Source of the DNA: UBA3855 sp964472035 | GTDB lineage: Bacteria > Bacillota > Clostridia > Oscillospirales > Ruminococcaceae | Direction of reading: 5' to 3' | DNA length: 64,000 nt | Assembly: GCA_964472035.1 (NCBI GenBank) | Contig: CAYYIT010000005.1 | Coordinates: 7,915-71,914, forward strand | In this document: piece by piece, positions 1 through 9,200 of the stretch | How the letters are laid out: the number at the start of each line of letters is the position of its first letter | How positions within the stretch are numbered: position 1 is the first letter of the stretch | Made by a program: the position numbers and the translations under genes | Notes under the pieces: generated by a model | The model's input: only the letters and a program-made list of their open reading frames with translations | Told to the model about the DNA's origin: nothing | The model's database searches: none

Positions 1-363
1 CAGATCATCTTCATTGATTGTGGAATCATAGTGGTCATCCGCCGCAATAAACCGCACGTTCTGTTCCTTGAAATGCTCTACCTGCAATCCCACTTCTACA
101 TAGTTTCGACCGAAGCGGGACAGGTCTTTCACGATCACAAGGTTGATGTTTCCTGCATGGATGTCATTGAGCATTCGCTGAAATGCAGGACGGTTAAAGT
201 TAGTACCGCTGTAGCCGTCATCACAGTAGAACTCATAGCTTGTGATATCATGGCTCTGACAGTACTGTTCCAATAAAATTTTCTGCGTTTCAATGGAGAC
301 ACTGCCGCCGAAGCTGCCGTCATCCACCGAGAGTCTGCAATATAATGCTGCGTGTTTCTGCAT
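1..363 (-). CDS. Large serine recombinase, N-terminal part (copy 1, cut by window edge)
   Basis: This is the N-terminal catalytic part of a site-specific serine recombinase; the rest lies left of the window. The visible 121 codons hold the resolvase domain with the catalytic serine in YCRLSVDDG near residue 12 and the conserved DLSRFGRN stretch. The start at 363 is chosen because AAAGGAG lies 7 nt upstream and the protein then begins MQKHAALYC, as in the full copy at 14411-16021, to which it is nearly identical. It heads the first mobilizable element. Its attachment site is outside the window. Confidence 0.9.
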   Translation of the reverse strand, partial: MQKHAALYCRLSVDDGSFGGSVSIETQKILLEQYCQSHDITSYEFYCDDGYSGTNFNRPAFQRMLNDIHAGNINLVIVKDLSRFGRNYVEVGLQVEHFKEQNVRFIAADDHYDSTINEDDL

Positions 364-500
364 TATCATTCTCCTTTCGGGCAGCGGACACGCATAGCCT
401 TGCACCAACAGTATACCACATCTGTCGGCACAAAGCCAGCTGAATTTGTCCGCTGCTTTTAACTTTGTGCAACCTCAATAAGTGGTTGCTCTCATTTTGT

Positions 501-758
501 TCATATTGCAGAAGCGTTCTTCCGCTGAATCATTTCCTCGAACTCATCTGACACAGATCCGATTTCTTCTCCCGTTTCCAGTCTGCGGAGCATGAGATTG
601 GAGAGCAATTTCGTAGCATTTGTCTGCCCCTCAAAGACAGACCACACACGATAGGTCACGCCGTTCAGATAGTGATCATGGTACTGTGCATCGCCCTGAT
701 TCTGACACAGTGACGGTTCGAGGGTGTATTCTCTTTTTCTGATTTTGATTCTTTCCAT
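501..758 (-). CDS. TnpW-like small transposon protein (copy 1)
   Basis: An 85-residue basic protein starting MERIKIRKREYTL with the segment GVTYRVWSVF followed by a leucine-rich stretch. It resembles the small TnpW family (PF14202) that accompanies serine recombinases in Tn4451-type elements, but I recognise it only weakly. The protein is residue-for-residue identical to the one at 16159-16416, although the neighbouring relaxases differ. It sits between recombinase and relaxase genes in both elements. Its molecular role is not known to me. Confidence 0.6.
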   Translation of the reverse strand: MERIKIRKREYTLEPSLCQNQGDAQYHDHYLNGVTYRVWSVFEGQTNATKLLSNLMLRRLETGEEIGSVSDEFEEMIQRKNASAI

Positions 759-910
759 AGTCCTCCGGTTCTCCGAATAATATCGGATTGCATCTTGTTG
801 TTCCAGTCAATCTGATATTCATTTTTAGATCGTCCTTTCTGCATTATTTTAGATAGGGTATCGGCGTTTGCGATACCCTTTGCTGAGTGGTGAGGGGACG
901 TTTTATCCCC

Positions 911-2242
911 TCATCCCATGTGCATCCCCAACGCTTCCTTACGTCGGATTTCTTCTGCGAGAACCTTGCTGTCAATGTGCCGTTCGACATCCTCATCTTC
1001 TGTCGGCTCGTCAATTATTGCAGCCACATCTGCAATGCCAGCGATAAGATCAAGAGCACCGACTGTGAAATCACAATCGCTCTGAGCATTTTCAATTGCG
1101 TTCTGTGCTTCCATTCTTCTAATTCTCTCCGCTGCAAGGAGAATTCCTCGTTCAGCTTCCCAGCCTGTAATGACAGCTTTTCCGACTGGCTGATGAGACT
1201 CGTCGGGGAGTTTGTCGTCTGTTCTGCCGCGGATTTCTGAATCCGCCTGCACTCGTTTTCCACCTGATCGAACAGTGCTTTCTGATTGTTCAGATAAGTT
1301 TCGATTCCGGATTTCGTCATCAGCTCTCCCTGCGACTTCAGCAGTTCCTCCTGCACCTCGCAGGATCTTTTCAGCAGACTGATCACCGCCGTCCAGTTCC
1401 GGTTGTCCACCGCCACCATGGGCATGGTTTCTTCCGCCGCTTTCAGGTCGGATTTGTTGCGTTCCATCAAGGCATTCACGTCTAATCTTGAACTCATGTT
1501 CCATCAACTCCTTTGTAAATTTCTCGCCATGCAGCTTTGCACAGCGGCACTTCCTACCGTTCGGGCAAGTGTAAGTGATATATTTTCGTGAGTCCTCCCA
1601 CCTCACGCCGTAGCCCAACTGCTTCATCATAAACACAAATTGCTTACGGTCTTTCGCCTGCTTCATGACCTCCGTGACGGCATTCATCAGCTGAAACTTC
1701 CAGCTCTCGCCACGCACCGCCGAGCGGTACTCACGGTCAGACAGCACCTCTTTTTTCTTCTGCTGTTGCCTATTCAGCACCGCCACACCGTACCTCATAC
1801 AGATTTCATCGGACAAATCCATCAACTCCTGAACCGTATTTCCGTTGGAATGATACTTCCTGCCGTCCTCGAAACTGACGGAGTTGAACACAATATGCGA
1901 GTGGATATGCTCACGGTCGATGTGCGTTGCCACCACACATTCGTATTTTCCGAAGGCCTTCTCCGCAAGCTCAACAGCAATCCGATGTGCAAGTTCCGGC
2001 GAAGTGCCATCGCCTTTCGAAAAGCTTTGCACCAGATGATAATACATCCGACCGCTGTTCTTGTGATAAGCATTCTTCGTTGCGAGCATTTCGTCGTAGG
2101 CGGTCGGTGCGGAACAGTTCAGAGCCGTTACATACTGTTTGTCCTCTAACTTCGTTTTCTCCGTCCTTGTAACATAGGCAAGGACATTTTTCATGCCTCC
2201 GGCGGTCTGTGTTTTGCTGTTGATGAAATGGATAATCGGCAT
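911..2242 (-). CDS. mobA: MOBP-type relaxase (copy 1)
   Basis: A 443-residue mobilization nuclease that would nick oriT and pilot the strand in conjugative transfer. The relaxase domain (PF03432 type) fills about the first 250 residues. The three-histidine metal motif reads H107-I-D109-R-E-H112-I-H114, with a second motif HLVQSF at 69-74. The C-terminal 190 residues are Gly/Asp/Glu rich and low in complexity, where a second gene overlaps in another frame. The ATG at 2242 shares one base with the mobC stop, so the two are translationally coupled. The paralogue is 16518-17849. Confidence 0.9.
   Translation of the reverse strand: MPIIHFINSKTQTAGGMKNVLAYVTRTEKTKLEDKQYVTALNCSAPTAYDEMLATKNAYHKNSGRMYYHLVQSFSKGDGTSPELAHRIAVELAEKAFGKYECVVATHIDREHIHSHIVFNSVSFEDGRKYHSNGNTVQELMDLSDEICMRYGVAVLNRQQQKKKEVLSDREYRSAVRGESWKFQLMNAVTEVMKQAKDRKQFVFMMKQLGYGVRWEDSRKYITYTCPNGRKCRCAKLHGEKFTKELMEHEFKIRRECLDGTQQIRPESGGRNHAHGGGGQPELDGGDQSAEKILRGAGGTAEVAGRADDEIRNRNLSEQSESTVRSGGKRVQADSEIRGRTDDKLPDESHQPVGKAVITGWEAERGILLAAERIRRMEAQNAIENAQSDCDFTVGALDLIAGIADVAAIIDEPTEDEDVERHIDSKVLAEEIRRKEALGMHMG
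1015..1497 (-). CDS. Nested MobB-like membrane protein inside mobA (copy 1)
   Basis: A 160-residue frame lying wholly within the 3' part of mobA. It begins MSSRLDVNALMERNK, has a long charged, probably coiled-coil body, and ends in a hydrophobic segment of about 20 residues (VISQSVLLILSLALQMWL), consistent with a tail anchor. Its own ribosome site AAAGGAG lies 10 nt before the ATG and is kept in the other element. The two copies differ at about 21 of 160 residues, fewer than the overlapping mobA tail. By analogy with RSF1010/R1162, whose membrane-associated MobB is encoded inside mobA, I read it as a mobilization accessory protein. Confidence 0.7.
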   Translation of the reverse strand: MSSRLDVNALMERNKSDLKAAEETMPMVAVDNRNWTAVISLLKRSCEVQEELLKSQGELMTKSGIETYLNNQKALFDQVENECRRIQKSAAEQTTNSPTSLISQSEKLSLQAGKLNEEFSLQRRELEEWKHRTQLKMLRAIVISQSVLLILSLALQMWLQ

Positions 2243-2553
2243 CAGCGCACCGCCTTTGCAATCTCACACAAAACCGATGTTGCATGTTCGTGTTGCTCAA
2301 CCAGCCGATCAAGATTGACAGCACCCAGCCGTCCCATGTTACCCAGCATTGCAATCTGATTCAGATTCCGACCGATGGACTTCTGCTCTTTCAGCACATC
2401 CGCAAGCCCGTCAGCGGTGACGATTTTCTTGCCGAGTGACGACTGTAACACGAAGTCGCTCAGCGTCAATCCATGCTGCCGAGCCTTGTTGTAAATCCGC
2501 TGACGCTCGTCCTCAGTGCAGCGGATTGTGATGGTTACGTTGCGTTTTCTCAT
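2242..2553 (-). CDS. mobC: MobC-like relaxosome protein (copy 1)
   Basis: A 103-residue protein starting MRKRNVTITIRCTEDERQRIYNKA, the short beta-strand and helix start typical of ribbon-helix-helix DNA-binding proteins and of bacterial MobC (PF05713). The C-terminal half carries the family's GRNLNQIA segment. It would bind oriT and help MobA open the strands. It is directly upstream of mobA with a one-base overlap and directly downstream of the candidate oriT. Confidence 0.85.
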   Translation of the reverse strand: MRKRNVTITIRCTEDERQRIYNKARQHGLTLSDFVLQSSLGKKIVTADGLADVLKEQKSIGRNLNQIAMLGNMGRLGAVNLDRLVEQHEHATSVLCEIAKAVR

Positions 2554-2574
2554 GGCATCACTCCTCTCGTTTCA

Positions 2575-2650
2575 CAAAAGGGGTTCGGGTTCTCCCGACC
2601 AGCTGCATCGGTGACCGCTATGCGGACTGCCGAATGCGATGCTGGCTCTC
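2575..2650. other. Candidate oriT (copy 1)
   Basis: Non-coding stretch just upstream of mobC that is conserved in element 2 (18243-18318) while the DNA beside it is not. It holds a hairpin GGTTCGGG-TTCT-CCCGACC followed by the conserved block GCGGACTGCCGAATGCGATG. In the other copy the hairpin stem has one extra G-C pair, so the pairing is kept though the bases differ. Position and palindrome fit an oriT; the nick site is not identified. Confidence 0.5.
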
Positions 2651-2807
2651 AAAAGAGAACCCTCCCGAAGTCCCACATTCTTCTGTATCATCCAAGCATT
2701 TTCATTGCGGGCATTATCCACCCACAAACGCACGACGTTCGCCAGTGTGCCGTTCTGTGTCGATTTCCGATAACCTGTCCTATGATCAATCTGAGGGCAC
2801 AAATCGT

Positions 2808-3992
2808 TTACAAAACGCTGACGGGGAGTGCAGTGGTTTCAATAAAGTTACTGTCACCCATTTCAAAGTTACCGTCACCCGAAGCCGTTCTACCGTCACC
2901 CTTTTGCGAGTTACCGGCACCCGTTTCACTGCTGTCACCACACTGAAACAACGCAGATTCGACATTTTCTGAATTTCGGGTGCCGGTAGAATCCAAGACC
3001 TCCACCCACAGAATTCTACCGTCACTACTGTCACCCGACTCAATATATTCAAGCTCGAGTATGCGGCAGCCATGACTTCTGCGGAAGTTAAACAGCACAC
3101 CATATCGCTCCAATTCTTCTGTGTGCTGAATCAGATCACGGCTCAATCGGTTCGGGTAATATTTCCGATTGAATTTCTGATACAGCAAGTCGCACAGCGT
3201 TGTTGCAGAACCAATGAATGACTGTTGCTCCACCATGAAGTCATGAATGGCAAAAGAGAAAATGTCAGGCGGTGTCGGTACAATTTCATCGCATGGAGTC
3301 CACCTGTGATCATGGAACAGAACCCTGTACTCCTGATTTTCAATGTCACGACCAACGCAGTACAGCGTCGCTTCACGACTTCCACGCTTCGATTCAAGAA
3401 GCACCATGCTGCCGTCCACACAACCGCTGATGCCTGTTGAACCAGAAATCATATTGAACGGATCAGAGTCATAGCACTTGCGAGTGTGATGCACAAGCAG
3501 AATCGTAATTGCAAGCTTGTCAGCAAGTGCTTTGAGGATTGACAGCTCTTTGTAATCCGCACCGTAACCACAATCCTTTTCGTTACGCACCATTTGCAAT
3601 GTGTCAATCACTATCAGTTTCAAATTGGAATGTTCGGACTTGAATTTTTCTATCTGCGATTCCAATCCGTTACCGAGAGATTCCGACATGATTGCAAAAT
3701 GCAGATTCTCCGTTGGTTCATCCGTCAGCTCATACAAGCGATTCTGAATGCGGTGGTAGCTGTCCTCAAGGCAAAGATAGAGTGCAGTGCCGATGTGTGT
3801 TTGGTGCTTCAGCACATCTTCACCCTTTGCAACCGAAAGACAGATGTCGAGCGCCAACCACGACTTACCGACCTTCGGCGCACCTGCAAGAAGATACAAG
3901 CCATGTGTGAGCAAACCGTCTACGCAATATGCAAGCGGTTTGTATGCAGTGCTCATGATTTCTTCACAGGATTTTGTTTCGAGTTTTTTCAT
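2808..3992 (-). CDS. RepA-like hexameric helicase / AAA ATPase (copy 1)
   Basis: A 394-residue RecA-fold ATPase of the AAA_25/RepA type. Walker A is GAPKVGKS at 37-44, Walker B lies in LIVIDTLQM near 125, and LLVHHTRK follows as in RepA and RadA-like proteins. It probably unwinds DNA during replication or transfer of the excised element. The last 50 residues are a repetitive Gly/Asp/Ser tail encoded by iteron-like DNA repeats. This copy has one more repeat unit (EMGDSNF region) than the copy at 18486-19649. Confidence 0.8.
   Translation of the reverse strand: MKKLETKSCEEIMSTAYKPLAYCVDGLLTHGLYLLAGAPKVGKSWLALDICLSVAKGEDVLKHQTHIGTALYLCLEDSYHRIQNRLYELTDEPTENLHFAIMSESLGNGLESQIEKFKSEHSNLKLIVIDTLQMVRNEKDCGYGADYKELSILKALADKLAITILLVHHTRKCYDSDPFNMISGSTGISGCVDGSMVLLESKRGSREATLYCVGRDIENQEYRVLFHDHRWTPCDEIVPTPPDIFSFAIHDFMVEQQSFIGSATTLCDLLYQKFNRKYYPNRLSRDLIQHTEELERYGVLFNFRRSHGCRILELEYIESGDSSDGRILWVEVLDSTGTRNSENVESALFQCGDSSETGAGNSQKGDGRTASGDGNFEMGDSNFIETTALPVSVL
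2828..3035. repeat. Iteron-like direct repeats in the repA 3' end
   Basis: Several copies of a motif close to TACCGTCACCC recur at roughly 18-30 bp spacing inside the last codons of the RepA-like gene and just beyond. The same array, one unit shorter, is in element 2 (about 18520-18700). It encodes the protein's GD/GDS-rich tail. Such spacing is reminiscent of replication iterons; no function is shown. Confidence 0.5.
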
Positions 3993-4099
3993 GTTATCAC
4001 GTCCTTTCGAATGTTTATTAACACAACCTCCTTTTTTTCAGATTTCTTGCAATTTGCAAATGCATAATGCCTTTCACGCTGTCGGGAGGGTTCATTCCC

Positions 4100-4270
4100 G
4101 ACCACTCCGTTCTGACTTTCATCGCCTACTGCATTGGCTGTGCAGATCTGAGAATATATTGTTCGCTCGCTCTTTTGAGGTCATGGCGGATTTCTCAAGC
4201 GGCTGGTACGGCTCACCACCCCACTCTTGATGCGCAGTTCTGTAAAGGATCCTATTCAGTTTTCAAGATG
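4100..4270. other. Conserved non-coding block upstream of repA (copy 1)
   Basis: About 165 bp with clear similarity to 19895-20060 of element 2, sharing the strings TGGCGGATTTCTCA, GCGGCTGGTACGGCTCACCA and TTCAGTTTTCAAGATG. No reading frame is shared between the copies. Position upstream of the ATPase suggests an origin or regulatory region. Confidence 0.45.
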
Positions 4271-4543
4271 CTATGTAATTCAATGCCCTCTATATTCTTC
4301 TAGGGACATTTTTCGATTTGACAAAAAATTTCTTTGCAGCTTTGTATGCTTGCATAATTTTTAAGTTCGTTTTTATGCATTATGCTCTGTTCATTGCCCT
4401 CTACTTAAGAGCCGGCGATACGCTGCAAAAAAACCCCCCTTTTGAAACAAGTTCAGTTACCTGCACAATCGGACACCATTTCAAAATCGTTCTTTTTATT
4501 TCCCATGCACAAAAATCGAACACATGTAACGGCTGATTTTCGA
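4271..4543. other. Intergenic, no gene seen
   Basis: AT-rich spacer between the conserved block and the promoter of the AAA ATPase gene. I see no credible reading frame with a ribosome binding site and no strong hairpin. Confidence 0.5.
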
Positions 4544-4572
4544 TTGATAGAGTGCAATTCTCGTGATAAAAT
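4544..4572 (+). promoter_or_regulatory. Promoter of the AAA ATPase gene
   Basis: TTGATA, 17 bp, TAAAAT, followed 40 bp later by the gene's TTGGAGG ribosome site. Confidence 0.6.
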
Positions 4573-4614
4573 AGAATTAGTCATATTACGTTATGATAAA
4601 TTGGAGGTACTGAA

Positions 4615-5886
4615 ATGAAAATAGATATACAGATTCACATAGAAGAATTACAGCGCAGAATCACATCTCATCTGCGGTGCTGTTTTGAAAATAACGAGCG
4701 TGATCGGATCATCAAGCTGTGCGGTATTTCGGGAACGGGCAAGACACAGATTGCGCTTAGTTATGCACATAATACAAAATGCAATATGTATTTCAGCTTT
4801 CGAGGACTTGCCCACCGCACTGCACTTGCACAGTTTAAGCGCACGTTCAGTGTGTGGTGTGACTTATCCTCTGCAATGACGTGGCAGGAAGCGTTTCAGT
4901 GCCTTGTCCCGTTTTTCAAGAAGCACTATACCAGAATCGTTCTTGATGATTTGGAACACAGCAAGTCGGAAACCGAAGTCATCGCTGCAATTGAACAGCT
5001 TTCTGTATCGCTGACTGATATGAAGAACCTGTTTTTATTGCCTTGTCGGTGCGAGTCATCATTCGGAAAACATGAACTGTTCAGAGTACCGCTGTACACA
5101 TCCTTGGACATAAAAAAACACGCTCAAAAAATGAGCGCAGTGGATTCTGCAAGGTTATGTGCTGTCACAGGCGGTCTGTCCGTTTTGCTGAATGATTATG
5201 ATGAAACCAGCTCCTTTTCCGATAGCCTGTATGACTTGATTTCAACGGATTCTATGCTGTATCGATTGATGCCGCAGATGCTCAGCGAGCAGTTCCGTAC
5301 ACCTGAATCCTATCATGCGATTCTGTATGCGATTGCGACAGGGAAGCACCGCTTGAGTGAAATTGCAAAGCATATGGCTGTTCCGAATAACCAGTGCAAG
5401 AAGTATCTTGACGCACTGATTGCGACAGGCTTGATTACAGTCAAGGAACACCACTACTCTATCCTCAACTCTTATGTGGATTTCTGGCACAGATTCTTTT
5501 ATCTTAACGCAAGCAGATTGGTTACTGCCCCAAGTGATGTTGTGAGTGAAATTCAATCACAGCTCGATGAGTTCGCACTGGAGAAACAGATCCCTGAATG
5601 CATAAAGAAACTGCCGTTTCACATCCCGAAGGACATAAAACGGCAGTATAATGATGTATTTGATTATATTTTTCAAAGCGGCAGTCACACAGTTCTGATC
5701 AAACTCCCCGAATCACTCGACTGGCACTGCACAAAACAGGAGCTTGAGACACTGATGGATCATGTTACCGACTACTGCGGTGCGTTCTATGAAGCCGAGA
5801 TCTGTGTTGTCAGTTTCAACAGGTTCAGTAATTATTGCGTGAAACAGGCGGGGCAGCTGGATAATCTGCATTTGGTTGTGGGGTGA
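4615..5886 (+). CDS. AAA ATPase with winged-helix region, unknown role
   Basis: A 423-residue P-loop ATPase. Walker A is GISGTGKT (37-44) and Walker B is RIVLDDLE (107-114). Around residues 235-280 (AIATGKHRLSEIAKHMAVPN) is a helix-turn-helix-like stretch, and the C-terminal 150 residues resemble the domain that follows in archaeal-type ATPases (PF01637 family). It starts after TTGGAGG with 7 nt spacing. It is cargo-like: it has no counterpart in element 2, runs on the opposite strand to the mobilization genes, and is followed by a terminator. A defence or regulatory ATPase is possible, but the sequence does not decide this. Confidence 0.6.
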   Translation: MKIDIQIHIEELQRRITSHLRCCFENNERDRIIKLCGISGTGKTQIALSYAHNTKCNMYFSFRGLAHRTALAQFKRTFSVWCDLSSAMTWQEAFQCLVPFFKKHYTRIVLDDLEHSKSETEVIAAIEQLSVSLTDMKNLFLLPCRCESSFGKHELFRVPLYTSLDIKKHAQKMSAVDSARLCAVTGGLSVLLNDYDETSSFSDSLYDLISTDSMLYRLMPQMLSEQFRTPESYHAILYAIATGKHRLSEIAKHMAVPNNQCKKYLDALIATGLITVKEHHYSILNSYVDFWHRFFYLNASRLVTAPSDVVSEIQSQLDEFALEKQIPECIKKLPFHIPKDIKRQYNDVFDYIFQSGSHTVLIKLPESLDWHCTKQELETLMDHVTDYCGAFYEAEICVVSFNRFSNYCVKQAGQLDNLHLVVG

Positions 5887-5912
5887 TATGCTGAAATCCA
5901 CTTCATATTACA

Positions 5913-5943
5913 ACAAAAGGAGCGCCGCTTGGACGCTCCTTTC
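5913..5943 (+). terminator. Terminator after the AAA ATPase gene
   Basis: Hairpin AGGAGCG...CGCTCCT followed by TTCTTGATTTT. Confidence 0.6.
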
Positions 5944-6023
5944 TTGATTTTACAGGGGATTATTCCTCATCCCTTTTCTGCTTTTTGCCATTGCATGGGT
6001 GCACCTAACGACTAATTACACAT

Positions 6024-6236
6024 TCATCGCATAGACGCATAGTTACTCTTTTTTCTTCTTCCTGAGAGTATTAAAACAACTCCGGATATGCTCAGTAATA
6101 TGAACATAAGTGTGAAATTCATGTTATCACCGGTCTTACTGGACGCAGTTTTGCCGCTGTCCAGCAGTCTCTGAAGCTTGCCAAAAATACAGCAGCCCTC
6201 ATCAATGATGTTACTGACAATTTGCAAAGAACTCAT
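6024..6236 (-). pseudogene. Out-of-frame sortase-signal-like tail (70 codons)
   Basis: Immediately at the 3' end of the large dockerin gene, another frame encodes SSKTGDN, a hydrophobic run (LMFILLSISGVVLIL), then SGRRKKSN. This order, TG motif then membrane segment then basic tail, is that of a Gram-positive cell-wall sorting signal, though without an intact LPxTG. It overlaps the last codons of the dockerin gene (stop at 6211), so it may be a displaced C-terminus after a frameshift. A short gene starting at the ATG at 6236 is also possible, but I see no good ribosome site. Confidence 0.4.
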
Positions 6237-9200
6237 CGGATGTACCGGTGTAGCCCACGCCGACAGCAGCGGCATACTGTAAAATATAGGCTGCATCGGT
6301 TGCATCAAATGTGCCATCAAGATTGACATCGGCGTTGCGCAGCTGCGTATCATTCAAACCGCTATCCTGCCCTGCACCAACAGCTGCTGCTGCGATGAGA
6401 ACGAGGGAAGCATCCGTTGCATCAACACTGCCATCGAGATTGACATCACCGAGTGTACCGGCATCGATATACATCGCTTTGATTGTCATATCCTGTGTAA
6501 CGTAATCGTAATTTGTATTGTCCCAGCCAATAAAAATATAGCCTTCCTTTTCCGGTGCTGCAGGAGGTACCGCTGCTTCACCGTGCTTTACGGTCTGGGT
6601 ACTGAGCACCGTATCGTCCGAATCAACGAATTGAACGGTATATTCCTTCAGGGTATAAACTGCGGTGACGGTAAGATCACTGCTGACAGAGGTATAATCA
6701 TGGCTCCAATGGCTGAAATCATAGCCCTCTCTTTCAGGAGCGTCGGGTGCTGTGGCGGATTCAGTATATGTGACTGTTTCCGTTTTCAACACCTGACCAT
6801 CCCAGCTTACAAATGTAACCGTATACTGAGCGGGTTCGTACATTGCACGGATTGTTACATTGGTGGTAATGTCACTGTATGTGGTATCCCAACCTGTAAA
6901 TACATAGTGTTCTCTTTGCGGATCAGCGGGCGCGGTAGCCTGGCTGCCATGCTCTACGGTCTCGGTTTTGAGAATCGTGCCATCGTAGTCCACAAAGGTA
7001 ACGGTATAGCTCATGATTCTGAAGATAATCTCAATGGTGTAGTCGGCATTGACACTTGTAATCTCGTAGGTTCCGTTTGCCTCGACCTCTGTGCCGTTTA
7101 CCAGAACTTTTTCTACCTCATAGCCTGCAAAGGGACTATAAGTAACCGTGAAGCTTTCGTTTTCCCATACGGGCGTCACACCGGCCGGATTCACAGTGTG
7201 TGCTCCGGTGTTGTCGCCGCTGACAATGACGGTTACATCATACTGCACAGGAAGCTTCTTAAAGGTAACATGAATGGTATGTGTCTCGGTAATATCTGCG
7301 ATATTGTAGTATTCCTTGGAGGCGAGATTGGTGATCTCAACACCATCAACATACACCTTATCCACTTCGTAGCCATCATCAGGATAGAAGTAAAAGGTTC
7401 TGGTGGAGCCTTCTCTTGCATGAATGATGCCCTCGGGAGAGATGCTGCCGTTCTCGCCGCTTGTCGCGGTAATCTCATGCGTAATCACAGGATCCTCACT
7501 GTAATACACATAGATGCTGTGTTCTGCCAGTACGTTCTCAAACGTATAGGTGCCGGCAATCATAGCTTCCTCATTCAGGCCGCCATCAATATACACCTCT
7601 TCGATTTCATAGTAATTTCCATCCTCAGCCTGGTCAGGTGCAAAGGTAAAGGTGATGCTGTCGCCGATTTTCACATACTCACCCGATTCTTCATAGCCTT
7701 CATAATCGGTAGAAATCGTACCGTGATAAACATAGGAGTAAACGGGATAAGCTACACGCTTGAAGGTTACCTCAATACTGTGCGTGCTGTCCGTGATCGG
7801 CGGGAAGGTGTATTCACCGTTTTCCTTTGCTTCTGCATTTTCGACGCCGTCAATCAGAACGGTATCGATTTCAAAGCCGTTATTCGGATGAATAGTGATA
7901 GTTGGTGCCGTTCCGTGGAATACAACAAGGGAGTTGTCGTCCCATGAGTCATAATAAGCATCAGTATAAAGATATCCGCCGCTTCCGCATTCGGTCGTAA
8001 TGCCATATTTTGCAGTTGGTGTACCTGCATAAGTAATAACAATGTCCAGATCTTTAGTGACATATCTGTCATCACCGATAAAATCAAATGCTTCGTAATT
8101 ACTCCACCAATCCAGAAGCTCATAGGTGCTTTCATCTTCCTGATCGTACATTACCACATCGTTTACGGTTACAGTATCCACATAGCAGCCTTCCAGCGGT
8201 GAACAGTACACACTTGACAGCTCGCGCCCTTCGGTTCTGGAGTAGCTTTCGGAATAGTAGCCTTCCATATCAAAGCCGTAAGGCTCGTGGGTAATGGTAA
8301 TGTCGCACTTCCCGATGACAGGACCTTCAATGCTAAGTACATTGGAATAGGGGCTTTCGATAGTGGACCAGCTGTCACTGACCTCACGCTCATTCTCGTA
8401 CTTGACTCTGAAATAGATCGTTTCACCGTTCCATACAAAGGCTTCCTGATCGCTGCTCGGAAGCTCATACCACAGATCGTAGAACATATCATCATAGAAT
8501 TGTCTGCGTTTGAGTGAGCTGCTTTCCCAGATTTCATAGGAAACAACAGTTGAGCCTGCGGCGAAATCAGGATCAAGACTTGCTTCGACAATCAGGTGCA
8601 GGTCGCTGTCCGACAGTTCTGCACTGTATTCTTCACTCCACAGCATTGCATCTGTTACAGAGGAATCGGGGTAAATATCAAAGCAGACCTGCGGGATCTG
8701 ATAGGAATCCGTATCATAAATCATACCATTTGCAATCACAGGGGCGTTCAGACTTGACGGAGCCGAGGATTCGGCGATGCTACCCTGACCGTAAACGGCA
8801 GTATCGGACCAGTCGGACAGAATGATCTTGTATTCGTAGTCGTTGTTCTGCAGCTGGAGATAATATCTTGCACGAACGGAGATTTGATGATTTTCGGTAT
8901 CAAAACGGTAATAGGTGGACGAACCGTCCGTGGTTTCAATGAGATAGCCCTCATTGCTGAGAATCTCACCGATACCGTAATTGTAGTACGACGTAGCATA
9001 ACCGATGGATGCCGTATTGACATAGGAGCCATTGAGTGAGCCATAGGTTTCGCAGCTGTATAATGACGAATCCCACTCCGTGGTGTATTGCCAGTCGCCT
9101 TCATCAATACGATAATCAATCTGAATTCCTGAAGCATAGCTGCCGTACCATTCGCCATAATCGCTGAAGGTATCGTAATTATCGTCGGTATAGGCGTTGG

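Larger units (their letters stand above)
1..5950. mobile_element. Integrative mobilizable element 1 (right part)
   Basis: The gene order serine recombinase, TnpW-like, mobA/nested mobB, mobC, RepA-like ATPase repeats that of the complete element at 14.35-33.09 kb, so this is a second, related element. The left end is off the window. The right end is not resolved: I place it loosely after the AAA ATPase gene because the next gene (dockerin protein) looks like host chromosome. I did not find a palindromic att arm like that of element 2 near 5.9-6.0 kb. Confidence 0.6.

Noticed and set aside
887..1240. Plus-strand frame over the 3' end of mobA, also seen in the second element (16446-16847).
   Set aside because: Its preservation follows from the two minus-strand genes already overlapping here. 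It has no start signal, and its sequence is not protein-like.
2828..3035. Possible small CRISPR array (regular short repeats).
   Set aside because: Repeats are only about 11 bp, imperfect, lie within a coding frame, and there are no cas genes.
5950..6030. Right attachment site of element 1.
   Set aside because: ATGGGTGCACC near 5995 only faintly recalls the att arm of element 2. No palindrome or target duplication could be shown.
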